A stretch of 64,000 nucleotides of DNA from an uncultured Lachnospiraceae bacterium (GTDB lineage: Bacteria; Bacillota; Clostridia; Lachnospirales; Lachnospiraceae). Every line of letters begins with the position of its first letter. Within the stretch, counting starts at the first letter, position 1. Of this stretch, positions 9,002-18,268 are shown in pieces. Location: positions 148,224 through 212,223 of the forward strand of contig CAJUAO010000003.1 of assembly GCA_910584685.1 (NCBI GenBank), read 5' to 3'. The notes below the pieces were generated by a model. That model was not told where the DNA came from, did not search any database, and saw only the letters and a list, made by a program, of their open reading frames with translations. Both the position numbers and the translations under genes were made by a program.

Positions 9002-11842
9002 CTATATAAAATGTATTTCATGCTTTCCGCTTACGGCTATCATTGAAAAATCCTCCTGAAGTCCGCCAAGCTTGCACTCCTTATACCTTCCGCTATGCTC
9101 ATACCCTGCCGTTACCGACAGGTTTTCTACTGTTCCCCATTCCCTGAGGACATTTAACTGCATAATAAGCTGGGACATATTAGGCAGCTTTCCTATTGGC
9201 CAGCCTTGTTTTCCGTTTCCTTTTACGGGATTTAAGTAATTTTCCATTATTTCATTAAATTTATGGCTTACAAAAAGCATATCTGCTTTTTCATTTTTCT
9301 TAAACCAGACAGCCGCCGATATTTCTACTTTTAAGGGCTTTACTATTATTATCTCCTCCTGTCCTATGGCCTCCTCCCCGACCTTTAAAAGATGGCTTTT
9401 AAGCTCCGTATATATGCTTTCGTCAAAGCCTTCATTAAAATCCTTTGTTAAAACAACGATATATACCCTTCCCTTTTCCGCCTTTACCCTCACCTGACTG
9501 ATAACGCCGGAAAAATTCATGACCTCCCTCTGATAATCCTCTGCTGTCACAAGCCTTCCATGGCTTCCTATTAATATATCCCCTCTCCTTAGCCTTTCCT
9601 CTCCGGTTTCCCTGTCGCTGCCTCCGTGTGACGGCTCTATATTATACAGGCTGTCCAAAAATAAAATGTTTGACACTGTTTCAGATATTGCTCCCCTGTC
9701 TACGTTTCCCTTTTCACCCTTACAGCCGTATATAACAGCCTTAAATGCCGGATGCTCCTTTTGCATAGGAAACCTTTGTCTTACCCCGTCGCCGAATATA
9801 ACCTCTCCCGCTTCCCTGTCCAGCATATATACTCTCCCGTCACCCGTTTCCTCCTGAAATGAGCCTGCTTCCTGCCAGAGAACAAATATCCTGTCCGTCT
9901 CTCCTTTTTCGCTTTTCTCTATCCTGATTCTGTTTCTTTTAACGGCCAAATCCTGCCTGCCGCTTCCCTCAAGGTATCCGTTAGTCTCGTCCATCCATAA
10001 ATCAATTTTTAATATATCCGTACCATATAGTTTAACTCTCATTCCCGGAGATATTTCTTCCACGTAATAATCCTCCTCCCCTCCGGTATCAACATTCCAT
10101 ACCTGAAAAACATTTGTCATGGAAGACCATGGTTTTCCCAAATATTTATCATTACTGTGGATTATTTTTATATAATAGCCCTCCACATTGCAATAATTAA
10201 GCGTTTCCATATCGGAAGGGGCGTTAAATACCAATATCCCCCTTTGTCCCGCCTCTCCCGTGCCGGAGGCTTTCATCAGTCTCTTAAACCCGCCCTTCGC
10301 GTAATAAAAATACTCTGTTTTTTCCGTGTCCACAGGCTCGTTGTCACACTGAATATAAAGGCTTACGGGGCCGTCAGTTATTTTCTTATTAAAGCATACG
10401 TAAATTTCCTCCCTGCTATGGCTGCTTACATCAAATAATAATAATTCCTCTTTTCGGTCTGCTATATTGTAATAATTTTTTACATTTATTCCCCATAATA
10501 CTGAAATCCTCTCCGGTATACACCATGTCCTGTCATATGTATATGATATTCTCATATTGCTGATATAGGGGGCGTTAAAAATACACGGCTGCTCATAGCA
10601 GTGATTAGCTTTAATGATTCTTATCCTTAAGCAGGGCTCCTCCTCTCCGCCTCCCCAGTCCTCGGGACATAAAAACCTTATTTCCACGGCTTTATCCTCT
10701 CCCGATGCAAATATATCCGTTCCGTTTTTATCATGATTTTCAATATTAAGGCTTTTAAAGCCCTTTGGGCTGTTGTATTCAAATATCACATTATCTGCCC
10801 ATACCTGATTTACCTTCTGCTCCCTTTCATATTTTTCATACTTTCTGTACCTTTTTATAAGGGGAAGCCTCTCCTCACTGACGCTCTTAAGTCCCACAGG
10901 TATCTTCTCAAAGCTTAAAAAAAATTCTACGGATATAAGGGCATTGGCCTTTGAAAAGCTTACAGGCTGGCTTATTATACATTCATCATGTAAGCTAAAG
11001 GCTTCCCCAAAGGGATAAAAGCCCTCCCCATTACAATCCATAAGGGGATTCTTAACAAAATCCGCCTTAAGCTTTTGCGCCTCTGATGATATAAGAAGGC
11101 TTCTAAATGACACCGGAACTTTAAGCTGGCCGTTTTTCCTTATAACTATGGCGTCCTCCCTCTCCCTTTTTTGTTTCATTTTAAACGAAAGCCTGTCCCC
11201 TGAAGCCTGTACCTCCTCTGCCGGTATCAGGCCCGCCTCTGAAAAATAATATATTTCAAGAGCCTTTGCCTTTATATTCTGAATAAGACTGTCATTATCC
11301 GTCTTTAAAATAAATGTCTGATTGTCTCCCTTAAATATATAGGGGTGATATATTACTGCCTCCTCGCGGCTGTATATTTCCTCCTCATTTTCATCTTCTA
11401 TGGGAAATGGCTTGGGAAGCTCCCCAAAAACAGGTCTTATTTTTCCTTTAACCCCTGTCTCTGCAAAAATATTTTTAACTGAGGCGCCTGTGGCATACAT
11501 GCCTCTCATTGTCTCAAATATTATTTTTTCACCGTCTTTTGCGCTTCCATACAGCTTAGCGCCCTTATTTATCCATATGCCCTCTGTCCCGTTGCCAATA
11601 ACCCCCATATGCACCAGACTTAAGGCAGGTCTTGGAGGCTTCAGGGACATTCCTAAAAGCTCTGTAAACCTTATATGTATTCTATCATTCAGACGGCTGT
11701 ATTCCTTTTTATTATCCTCCATCTGCATTAAGAATATTTCTGCAAGCCGCAGGCCTATATCCTTATTGTTTTTATCAGGTTTCCACCATGGAAGATAACT
11801 TTGCGCAAGCTCATTAAAAAGCTCCTTCATTTTCTTTTCCAT
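9002..11842 (-). CDS. eCIS baseplate protein, large baseplate J-like (Afp11-like)
   Basis: 946 aa, ATG start. The N-terminus (LAQSYLPWWKPDKNNKDIG, ... HIRFTELLGM, then the region around LSLVHMGVIG) is typical of the large eCIS wedge proteins. The last 300 residues carry the gpJ signature: SHGGSDRETGEERLRRG, RLVTAEDYQREVMNFSGVISQVRV and a beta-rich end. The long middle (about 200-600) is beta-rich and variable. It follows gp25 with a 24-nt gap, as in Afp9-Afp11 and in phage W-J order. Role: main structural ring of the baseplate that joins spike, sheath and fibres. The Afp10-like PAAR gene that usually lies between gp25 and J is absent here; a PAAR-like gene is found near the sheath instead. 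Confidence 0.88.
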   Translation of the reverse strand: MEKKMKELFNELAQSYLPWWKPDKNNKDIGLRLAEIFLMQMEDNKKEYSRLNDRIHIRFTELLGMSLKPPRPALSLVHMGVIGNGTEGIWINKGAKLYGSAKDGEKIIFETMRGMYATGASVKNIFAETGVKGKIRPVFGELPKPFPIEDENEEEIYSREEAVIYHPYIFKGDNQTFILKTDNDSLIQNIKAKALEIYYFSEAGLIPAEEVQASGDRLSFKMKQKREREDAIVIRKNGQLKVPVSFRSLLISSEAQKLKADFVKNPLMDCNGEGFYPFGEAFSLHDECIISQPVSFSKANALISVEFFLSFEKIPVGLKSVSEERLPLIKRYRKYEKYEREQKVNQVWADNVIFEYNSPKGFKSLNIENHDKNGTDIFASGEDKAVEIRFLCPEDWGGGEEEPCLRIRIIKANHCYEQPCIFNAPYISNMRISYTYDRTWCIPERISVLWGINVKNYYNIADRKEELLLFDVSSHSREEIYVCFNKKITDGPVSLYIQCDNEPVDTEKTEYFYYAKGGFKRLMKASGTGEAGQRGILVFNAPSDMETLNYCNVEGYYIKIIHSNDKYLGKPWSSMTNVFQVWNVDTGGEEDYYVEEISPGMRVKLYGTDILKIDLWMDETNGYLEGSGRQDLAVKRNRIRIEKSEKGETDRIFVLWQEAGSFQEETGDGRVYMLDREAGEVIFGDGVRQRFPMQKEHPAFKAVIYGCKGEKGNVDRGAISETVSNILFLDSLYNIEPSHGGSDRETGEERLRRGDILIGSHGRLVTAEDYQREVMNFSGVISQVRVKAEKGRVYIVVLTKDFNEGFDESIYTELKSHLLKVGEEAIGQEEIIIVKPLKVEISAAVWFKKNEKADMLFVSHKFNEIMENYLNPVKGNGKQGWPIGKLPNMSQLIMQLNVLREWGTVENLSVTAGYEHSGRYKECKLGGLQEDFSMIAVSGKHEIHFI

Positions 11843-11866
11843 TGTAAAGCATTAATCCTCCCATTA

Positions 11867-12241
11867 TTAAACCCTGTCGTCAGCATAAAGGGGAACGGTT
11901 ACCGTATCCTCCAAATCCTTTGTCCTGTAAACTACCGTTACCTCCAAAATACCGCTGCCGTAATCACATTTAGCCGCAACGCTTACCTCTGTCAGCATGG
12001 GCTCCTGACTTAACAGACAGCTCCTTATGTCTCTTTCCACCATATTTAATTCCGTTCTGTTTATCTCCATAAACGCATATTCCTTAAGTCTGCTTCCAAA
12101 GCCGGGATTTAGCCATCTTTCGCCCTTTTCCGTTTTCAGTATAAGCATTACCGATTGTCTTATTCTCTCCCTTCCTGACACTGTTTCAAATCTTCCTGTG
12201 GCAGGATTTATGTCTATGGGAAATCTCATTGTCTCTTCCAT
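11867..12241 (-). CDS. gp25-like baseplate wedge protein (Afp9-like)
   Basis: 124 aa, ATG with AAGGAG at normal spacing. The sequence follows the gp25/GpW family over its full length: RIRQSVMLILKTEKGERWLNPGFGSRLKEYAF, the conserved IL-T-GER and fGS-l elements, and a beta-strand-rich C-terminus. In contractile tails this wedge protein sits next to the sheath start and triggers its assembly. The gene lies between the spike protein gene (12264) and the large J-like gene, in the canonical order. Confidence 0.92.
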   Translation of the reverse strand: MEETMRFPIDINPATGRFETVSGRERIRQSVMLILKTEKGERWLNPGFGSRLKEYAFMEINRTELNMVERDIRSCLLSQEPMLTEVSVAAKCDYGSGILEVTVVYRTKDLEDTVTVPLYADDRV

Positions 12242-12263
12242 TTCTTATCTCTCCTTCTGTGGC

Positions 12264-13073
12264 CTATCCTTCCTTAATCATGGCTCCTCCGATAACAGTT
12301 GTTCCGTCGCTTGAAAGCTTCATGGAGGAATTTCCCGAAATACTTCCGTTCTCACTTTTTATCTTAAACATTCCGTTAGTTTCCATTTTTACCAACTGCT
12401 CCGCCTTTACTGAAAGCTTCTGGCATTTAATATCAATCATTCCGTTTTCTCCGTCTATTTTGAGCGAAACGTTTCCTATGTTAATTTTAAGCTCGCTGGC
12501 TGCTTTAACTGATATAACGCCGTTGTCTGAATCTATTTCTATGGAATTTTCCTTTTTCTTATCATTTATTATTATTTTTTTATTTTCATTGTCTAAGAGG
12601 ATAGCTCTTTCCTCCTTTGACGTTTCTATTTTTATTTTGTCCTTACTGCCCTCTCCCTGACTGTTATCCTCAAAGGAAATTGTGTTTCCGTTTCTTGTGG
12701 TTATCCTTTTATACTGATTATTCTCATCTGCCGTATCGGACAAAAAAGTACTGTTATCCGGAAATATGCTTCCCACAATATATGGCTTTTCAATATTTCC
12801 TCCCTCAAACATTAAAAGCACCTTATCGCCTATCTCCGGAAGAAAATAGCTTCCCCATTTCTTTCCCCCAAAGAACATGGCTACCTTCGCCCATTTAAGA
12901 ACATTAGCGTCCTTATCCCTCACGGGTATTTGAACGCATACCCTTCCCGGCATATCCTTACTGTATTTTTTAGCCACTATGCCCACAGCCGCCCCTGTTA
13001 TTTTACACTCCAAGGCCTCTGTCTTTTTTCCTTTTTCCTCCGTTATATCTCCCAGCACATCAATTAAGCTCAT
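12264..13073 (-). CDS. Central spike protein (gp5/gpV OB-fold plus beta-helix-like tail)
   Basis: 269 aa, ATG start. An OB-fold baseplate-assembly-V region covers about residues 25-110 (GIVAKKYSKDMPGRVCVQIP, GSYFLPEIGDKVLLMFEGG, KPYIVGSIF). It is followed by a long stretch of alternating I/V-K-I and N-G patterns (KIKIETSKEERAILLDNEN, IIINDKKK, ISVKAASELKINIG, GMIDIKCQKLSVKAEQ) that fits the trimeric beta-prism of VgrG/Afp8-type needles. The hub half (gp27-like) is encoded by the separate gene upstream at 13105-14247, so the Afp8/VgrG protein is split in two here, as in phage D/V genes. The C-terminus contains no obvious effector domain. Confidence 0.88.
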   Translation of the reverse strand: MSLIDVLGDITEEKGKKTEALECKITGAAVGIVAKKYSKDMPGRVCVQIPVRDKDANVLKWAKVAMFFGGKKWGSYFLPEIGDKVLLMFEGGNIEKPYIVGSIFPDNSTFLSDTADENNQYKRITTRNGNTISFEDNSQGEGSKDKIKIETSKEERAILLDNENKKIIINDKKKENSIEIDSDNGVISVKAASELKINIGNVSLKIDGENGMIDIKCQKLSVKAEQLVKMETNGMFKIKSENGSISGNSSMKLSSDGTTVIGGAMIKEG

Positions 13074-13104
13074 ATCCTTACTATTTTCCTTTCATGTATT
13101 TCCT

Positions 13105-14247
13105 CTATTTTATCCTGTCTGTTTTTCCCGTAAGCTCTGTAACGTACCCCTCCTCGTCGTCAATACTGTGCTTCACCTCAATTAAGTAAAATTTATTTGA
13201 GGGAGGCTGTCCCATTCCCTCTATCTCTATAAAATTTCCCGGCTTAAGCTCCGGAAGCCCCCTGCATCTGCAATGCATAAGCCCAAAGCCGTAGGTTATT
13301 CTTTCTATGGCGTTTTCAAGCCTGTAATCGGCGTCCCCCGGACTTTTCACTGATGAATCCACATATATTTTTTTGCTTCCAGAAATAATCTGCTTTGCCC
13401 TGCTGCTTCCTGATATGGTATTATTAAGCTTTCTTTTTGCCGTAATCAATTCTGTATTCCCATAATCTGTTCCTCTTACCTGAACATTTTCCACCTGCCC
13501 TATTATGTCATATTCAACCGACAGCCTTGACACTCCCCTTGAGGCGTTTAACGACATAAGAGTAACCTCCGGCGTCCTTGCTTTCCTAAACAGCACCTTT
13601 CCGCAGTCTGTAAAAAACTCATAATTAAATCTTTTTGCCGCCCTTACCGTAAATTCATAATCGCTTTCTCCTGTTACCTCTATGGTTTTATCGCTTTCCC
13701 CGCCCTTTTCCCCGCTGTTTTTATCAGGGGTAGGCGTAAGGCTTAACTGGGTAAAAATTCCGCTGCTTTTCATTTTTTCATAGACGCCTTTTCTGAAAAT
13801 TTCACTTACGCTGTCTCCGAAATTTGTTGACGTCATTTGATTTTCATGGCTTCCCGCCATCATTACCCCCTTTATGTCCATACATAAAATCTCCACATGA
13901 GGCATCTCATCCCCTCCGTAAATAAAATTTACCTTTGAAACAAAGCCTGTAAATATGTCGCTGACGGAGTTTCCGTAGCCTGCCCTGACAACAATTTGGG
14001 AGCCCAGGGAAAAGTAATCCTTTAAGCCCTCCCATAAAAATTTCCCGTCTTCTCTGTCAAAGCTGTTATACACGCTAAAGGAGGCGACGGAGGCCTCATA
14101 TCCGCAGGTAAGCTCCACAATCACATCCGACGCTATATATCCGCCCTTATTTTTTGAAAAATCTTTTTTATTTGCCGTAATCTCTGCCACCGGCTCTAAA
14201 AAATCATTATATTTTTCCTTAAGAGTATTAAAATCATATGCCGCCAT
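13105..14247 (-). CDS. Hub protein, phage late control gene D / gp27-like (N-terminal half of Afp8)
   Basis: 380 aa, ATG start overlapping the preceding gene's stop by 14 nt. Features match the gpD/gp27 hub family: VELTCGYEASVASFSVYN, LGSQIVVRAGYGN..SDIFTGFVSKV, HVEILCMDIKG, and in the second half YEFTVRAAKRFNYEFF and a C-terminal tail-hub sequence ending in GQPPSNKFYLIEVKHSI and LTGKTDRI. It should form the trimer that joins the tube to the spike encoded next (12264-13073). The split from the spike is the phage-like arrangement, not the fused arrangement of Afp8. Confidence 0.9.
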   Translation of the reverse strand: MAAYDFNTLKEKYNDFLEPVAEITANKKDFSKNKGGYIASDVIVELTCGYEASVASFSVYNSFDREDGKFLWEGLKDYFSLGSQIVVRAGYGNSVSDIFTGFVSKVNFIYGGDEMPHVEILCMDIKGVMMAGSHENQMTSTNFGDSVSEIFRKGVYEKMKSSGIFTQLSLTPTPDKNSGEKGGESDKTIEVTGESDYEFTVRAAKRFNYEFFTDCGKVLFRKARTPEVTLMSLNASRGVSRLSVEYDIIGQVENVQVRGTDYGNTELITAKRKLNNTISGSSRAKQIISGSKKIYVDSSVKSPGDADYRLENAIERITYGFGLMHCRCRGLPELKPGNFIEIEGMGQPPSNKFYLIEVKHSIDDEEGYVTELTGKTDRIK

Positions 14248-15316
14248 ACTTTTTCCCCGCTAATTTATCAAATACATTATCCCAGTACTCATCATCCTCG
14301 TCGTCTCTGTTAAGCGAAATATCTACAACCGCCCTCAAGGGCGCCCCCTCCTCTGAAAACATTGTAAACTTAGCCTGTATGCCTGAAAGCTGTCCCTTAA
14401 TGCTCATATCGCCCCAGCAAAACTCAAGCTTTGTCAAGGTCTTATCTGTCATCAGGGCGAGCAGACCATTTGTGACGCATGCCACATCTGTTTCATTCTC
14501 CTGAGCGCTGTCAAATATAAGCTGAAAGGAAATCTGGGTATCAGCCTTTTTTTCTTCCTTTTTCAATCTGTCATAAGCCTCTCCCGTATCTGTGTCAAGG
14601 GAAGCTCCCGAGGATATGGAAATACTTGACGGATTATATTCCGCCTCCATTGTATATACGGCGCTTTCATCTAATTTTACCGACTTATCCGCCCTGTTAT
14701 ATTTAACCTTTGATATTTTTAACAGCGCCTTATTTAAGCCGGGCGTACTGCCTGTCATTTTTCTTCTTTTCATTCCCCCTGAAAACGCTTTAAAGTACAT
14801 TTCAAGCCACTGATTATTATTATTAAAATCCTTGCATTTTATAGTAAGGCTTAAGGAGGCTCTTATAGGGGTTCCGCTTTTTGTAAACATTGTATACTGC
14901 CCTGACAACGACGTAAGCTCCCCCTCATAGCATATGGCTCCCCAGCTGAAAATCATGTATCTGAGGTTATTATTTCTCATCATTGCAATAAATCCGTCTA
15001 CCTCAGTCTGCACGCTAAGCATACTTTCATCTTGAAGCCCCCCGCCTAAGGCTCCCCTTTCATACTCCTTGGAATTGTCAAATATCAAGGGAATGGTTAC
15101 TCTTATGCTGTACTGCTCCGGCTGGTATTCTGCCGTCTTATGGGCTTTGTCTGCGCCTGTCTTATAAAGCTTGTTTTTCTTTGATTTTTTCATGGGCTCT
15201 CCTGCGCTGACTGTTATTTCTGACGGATTATGCTGTACCTTATACTTCCTTGAGGGGGCCTTTGATATATCTGCTTTCCTTCCGTCTGCTATATATAAAA
15301 TTGCCGTTTCCTTCAC
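14234..15316 (-). CDS. Tandem Afp7-like (CIS tube-protein N-terminal domain) protein without LysM
   Basis: 360 aa, GTG start with GAGG in GAGGATTTTAG just upstream, directly adjacent to the stop of the repeat protein. Two homologous halves are visible. Half 1 (about 1-175) ends in WGAICYEGELTSLSGQYTMF...SGTPIRASLSLTI; half 2 (about 195-360) ends in WGDMSIKGQLSGIQAKFTMF...GAPLRAVVDISL. Each is the domain that eCIS Afp7-like proteins carry ahead of a C-terminal LysM, where it links tube and hub. Here the LysM is missing and the domain is doubled. The position between the tape-measure candidate and the hub is the usual one. It probably forms the adaptor ring above the hub, perhaps as a trimer with two domains each filling a hexameric ring; that last point is inference. 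Confidence 0.82.
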   Translation of the reverse strand: MKETAILYIADGRKADISKAPSRKYKVQHNPSEITVSAGEPMKKSKKNKLYKTGADKAHKTAEYQPEQYSIRVTIPLIFDNSKEYERGALGGGLQDESMLSVQTEVDGFIAMMRNNNLRYMIFSWGAICYEGELTSLSGQYTMFTKSGTPIRASLSLTIKCKDFNNNNQWLEMYFKAFSGGMKRRKMTGSTPGLNKALLKISKVKYNRADKSVKLDESAVYTMEAEYNPSSISISSGASLDTDTGEAYDRLKKEEKKADTQISFQLIFDSAQENETDVACVTNGLLALMTDKTLTKLEFCWGDMSIKGQLSGIQAKFTMFSEEGAPLRAVVDISLNRDDEDDEYWDNVFDKLAGKKYGGI

Positions 15317-18268
15317 CTAAAATCCTCTCCTCCTTTTTTCTCCCCTAAGCCTTTGCTCTATGTTCTCATATACCTGTTTGGAAATGCTTTTAACCTGACT
15401 CTGCACCCTTGCGTCTATTATTTTATTTATCTCCCGGATTTTTTCCTGCTCATTTAATATATCCTCCAAAGCTTCCGTTCTGTTTATAATATTTCCCTGT
15501 ATGCTCCCTATAGTGTCAGGGGAATATATTATTTCCGGGGCTTGTGTTTTGTCAGAAGCCTGCGTTACGTCTATGGTCTGCGTTTTGTTTATGGCTTGTG
15601 TCCTGTCTATGACCTGCGTTTTTTGTGAGGCTTGTGTTTCGTTTATGAACTGCGTTTTGTTTATGGTTTTTGTTGTTTCTGTGGTTTGCGGTCTGCTTAT
15701 GGTTTTTGTTGTTTCTATGGTCTGCGGTCTGTCTTTGGCGTGTATACTGTGTATAAATTGTATTTCATCTATGGCTCGCGTTGCTTCTGGGGCCTGTGTT
15801 TCGTTTATTGCCTGCGTTACGTCTATAATTTGTATTCTGTCTGAGGCTTGCATTCTGTTTATTGCTTGTGTTCTATCTGTGGCTTGCATACTGTGTATAA
15901 ATTGTACTGCGTCTATGGCCTGCATTTTTTTTATGGTTTGCATACTGTGTATGACGTGCATTTTTTCTATGGCTTGCATACTATGTATGGCTTGTATCCC
16001 GTCTTTGGCGTGCATGCCGTCTATAGCTTGTGCTGCTTCTGCGGTTTGTGTTCTGTTTATGTTTTGTACTTCTTCAATGTTCTGCATTCTGTACAGGGCT
16101 TGTGTTTTGTTTTTGGTCTGTATTACGTCTTTAGCGTGCATACTGTATGGGGCACTGTATGATTTATGTATATCTTTCACGTTCAATATACTTTTTATGG
16201 CATACCCGTTTTTTATGACGTTCTCCATGCTCTTTATATTTTCTATAATTTTCATGCTCTGTATGGTTTTACTTATGCTTTCTGTGTTGCCGGGGCTGTT
16301 TAAATACCATAAGCTGCAGAGCTTTTCTGAGCCATATTCATTATTTATATTTTTGAGGCTTTTCAGGCTATTGATTTTAAAACCATATGCCTCCCCATTG
16401 TATACGAGCCTTCCGCCTTTTTTATAAAATATTCTTTCTTTTAATATCCTTTCTTTACCAGAGCCTATATGATTTTGATTTAATATGTTTTTTATTCTTA
16501 ACCTATGATTAAATGACAGCGCTGTTTGTTCATACTTTAAATTATTTTCTGACGAATACTCCCGCACATGTTTTGCACGCCCTAATATTTTCCCTTCCAT
16601 ATGGTTTTGCTTTTTTTCTGCATAACTTAATTCTACCCTTACAGGATATAAATGTGCGCTTTCCCCATAAATTAACCCTTTATATTGCGGATATTCCCAT
16701 ATATTTTTTTTATATCTTAATATATCAGATAGCGAAGGCTTCAATATGTTTTCTGCGCATCCTGATACATTAACTGGCTGCTGATTACTAATATTTTCTG
16801 TATTGCTTAATATATCAGCTAATAAGTATTCCCATATGTTTTTTCCATACCCTGATACGTTAGCGGACTGTTTTCTGCTTATATTTTCTGTGTTGGTCAA
16901 TATAGCTGCCGATAAATATTTCCATATGTTCTCTGTACTTCTTAACGTTCCCGCTAGCGGATGCTTCAATATGTTTTTTGTATTTCTTAATATATTTGCT
17001 AACTGATATTCCAATACGTTTTTTACATACCTTAATTCGTTAGCCGACTTGTGCCTGCTTATATTTTCTGTGTTTCTTAACATATTAAGAAACCGGTATT
17101 TCCATATATTTTCTGCATACCCTGATACATTAACTGACTTATTCCTGCTTAGGCTTTCCGCCTTGCTTAATATATCAACAGATAAATATTCCCATATGTT
17201 CCCTGCATACCTTAATTCATTAGCTGTCGAATGCCTGCTTAGACTTTCCACGCTGCTTAATATATCAGCATATAAATATTCCCATATGTTTCCTGCATAC
17301 CTTAATTCAATAACTGACTTATTCCTATATATATTTTCTGCACAGCTTAATATATTAGCCGATAAATATTCCCATATGCTCTTTGTGAAGCCTGATTCTC
17401 CAGATGACAGATACTTACTTATTTGTTCTGCGTTTCTTAATATATTAACTGACGGATATTCCCATATATTTTCTGTATATTCTGATACATTAAACGGCAT
17501 ATACTTACTTATATTTTCTGCACGCCCCGATATATTAACCAGCCTATACCTACTTATATTTTCTATAGTCCTTAATATATTACCCGCCGTATATTTATGT
17601 TCATCTTCCCTACGCCTGTATATATTTTCCGTATACCCTAATCTATTAACAGTCAAAAGCTCCTTTATATTTTCCATATTTCTTAAAACGCTTATTAACC
17701 TGCTATTGTTATATATTATAGGGATATGCTTAATCTCCTGCTCTCTTGCCCTTAACAGCGTTTCTGCTGTATTACATAATAATTCCTTTTCTCCTGCCCC
17801 GGAAATAAAATTACTGTATAAAGTATTATAGACGTCACCTTTTTCATAAGCCCTTAAGCAATATATTTTCCCCGTCCATATATTCTTTGTTTTCCTGCCG
17901 GACATACTATATAAGCCCATCATCCCCCAAGGCAAAACCGTAAATTGCAGGGACTTATATTTTTCTGCAGAAAAATTATAATTATATGTATTTTTTACAA
18001 GCCTTTTTAAAATATTTTTATAAATATTATTATTAAAATCAAAAGACTGCCTGAAAATAAGCGTCCTATACCTGTTATAGACGAAAGCCTCCTCCTGCCT
18101 GTTAATAATAAGATATTTAAGCTCCTCACCTTCCGAAAAAGCCTCCCACAGCTTGTAACGCTTTGTAACGCTCATTATGCCGGGCTTACACATTATGATT
18201 TTCCTGTCGCTTACAAGCTTAAGAGGCTCTCTTTTTACAATTATTTCCCTGGGCCTCTCATATGCCAT
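15317..18268 (-). CDS. Highly repetitive protein in the tape-measure position
   Basis: 983 aa from the ATG at 18268, which overlaps the upstream stop by 11 nt; another in-frame ATG lies at 18319 with a larger overlap, and neither has a strong ribosome binding site. The N-terminal 200 residues are unique. Then come about 20 units of 15 residues alternating ENIWEYLSxxIL-type and ENISRxxSANxxGYA-type, a unique Lys/Ser-rich spacer, about 30 units of exactly 6 residues (TQAIDR/MQAIHS type), and a conserved-looking charged helix at the end (SISKQVYENIEQRLRGEKRRRGF). The gene sits after the second tube gene and before the Afp7-like gene, where contractile tails encode the tape measure. Function is inferred from position only; a surface or packing protein is possible. 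The repeats make spurious long open frames on the opposite strand. Confidence 0.7.
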   Translation of the reverse strand: MAYERPREIIVKREPLKLVSDRKIIMCKPGIMSVTKRYKLWEAFSEGEELKYLIINRQEEAFVYNRYRTLIFRQSFDFNNNIYKNILKRLVKNTYNYNFSAEKYKSLQFTVLPWGMMGLYSMSGRKTKNIWTGKIYCLRAYEKGDVYNTLYSNFISGAGEKELLCNTAETLLRAREQEIKHIPIIYNNSRLISVLRNMENIKELLTVNRLGYTENIYRRREDEHKYTAGNILRTIENISRYRLVNISGRAENISKYMPFNVSEYTENIWEYPSVNILRNAEQISKYLSSGESGFTKSIWEYLSANILSCAENIYRNKSVIELRYAGNIWEYLYADILSSVESLSRHSTANELRYAGNIWEYLSVDILSKAESLSRNKSVNVSGYAENIWKYRFLNMLRNTENISRHKSANELRYVKNVLEYQLANILRNTKNILKHPLAGTLRSTENIWKYLSAAILTNTENISRKQSANVSGYGKNIWEYLLADILSNTENISNQQPVNVSGCAENILKPSLSDILRYKKNIWEYPQYKGLIYGESAHLYPVRVELSYAEKKQNHMEGKILGRAKHVREYSSENNLKYEQTALSFNHRLRIKNILNQNHIGSGKERILKERIFYKKGGRLVYNGEAYGFKINSLKSLKNINNEYGSEKLCSLWYLNSPGNTESISKTIQSMKIIENIKSMENVIKNGYAIKSILNVKDIHKSYSAPYSMHAKDVIQTKNKTQALYRMQNIEEVQNINRTQTAEAAQAIDGMHAKDGIQAIHSMQAIEKMHVIHSMQTIKKMQAIDAVQFIHSMQATDRTQAINRMQASDRIQIIDVTQAINETQAPEATRAIDEIQFIHSIHAKDRPQTIETTKTISRPQTTETTKTINKTQFINETQASQKTQVIDRTQAINKTQTIDVTQASDKTQAPEIIYSPDTIGSIQGNIINRTEALEDILNEQEKIREINKIIDARVQSQVKSISKQVYENIEQRLRGEKRRRGF
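15535..16095 (-). repeat. 18-bp coding repeat array (hexapeptide xQAIxx units)
   Basis: About 30 near-contiguous 18-bp units encode six-residue repeats of the form [MTI]-Q-[AT]-[IS]-[DNH]-x. Copies differ at many positions but stay in register with no frame breaks. Some larger blocks are repeated (for example the segment encoding IETTKTISRPQT is followed by a near copy), which points to unequal duplication. Both edges are approximate. Confidence 0.85.
16690..17640 (-). repeat. 45-bp coding repeat array (15-residue units, 90-bp higher-order unit)
   Basis: About 20 units of exactly 15 residues follow each other. Odd and even units differ: one type reads ENIWEYLSANILRNT, the other ENISRNKSVNVSGYA, so the true period may be 30 residues (90 bp). 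Conserved positions are N-I at 2-3, W/S at 4, Y/K near 6 and L/S-G near 11-13. The period is kept over the whole array without any indel, which suggests selection for register. Edges are approximate. Confidence 0.85.

Noticed and set aside
15535..17640. Regular short repeats that might suggest a CRISPR array.
   Set aside because: The units are contiguous and in frame, diverged, without unique spacers of constant size, and no cas genes are present.
15501..17831. Long plus-strand open frames rich in Cys/Val/Phe and in Leu/Ile opposite the repeat protein gene, up to 308 codons.
   Set aside because: They are the antisense reading of the 18-bp and 45-bp coding arrays; they lack ribosome binding sites, and the minus-strand frame carries the operon-consistent start, end and conserved C-terminus.
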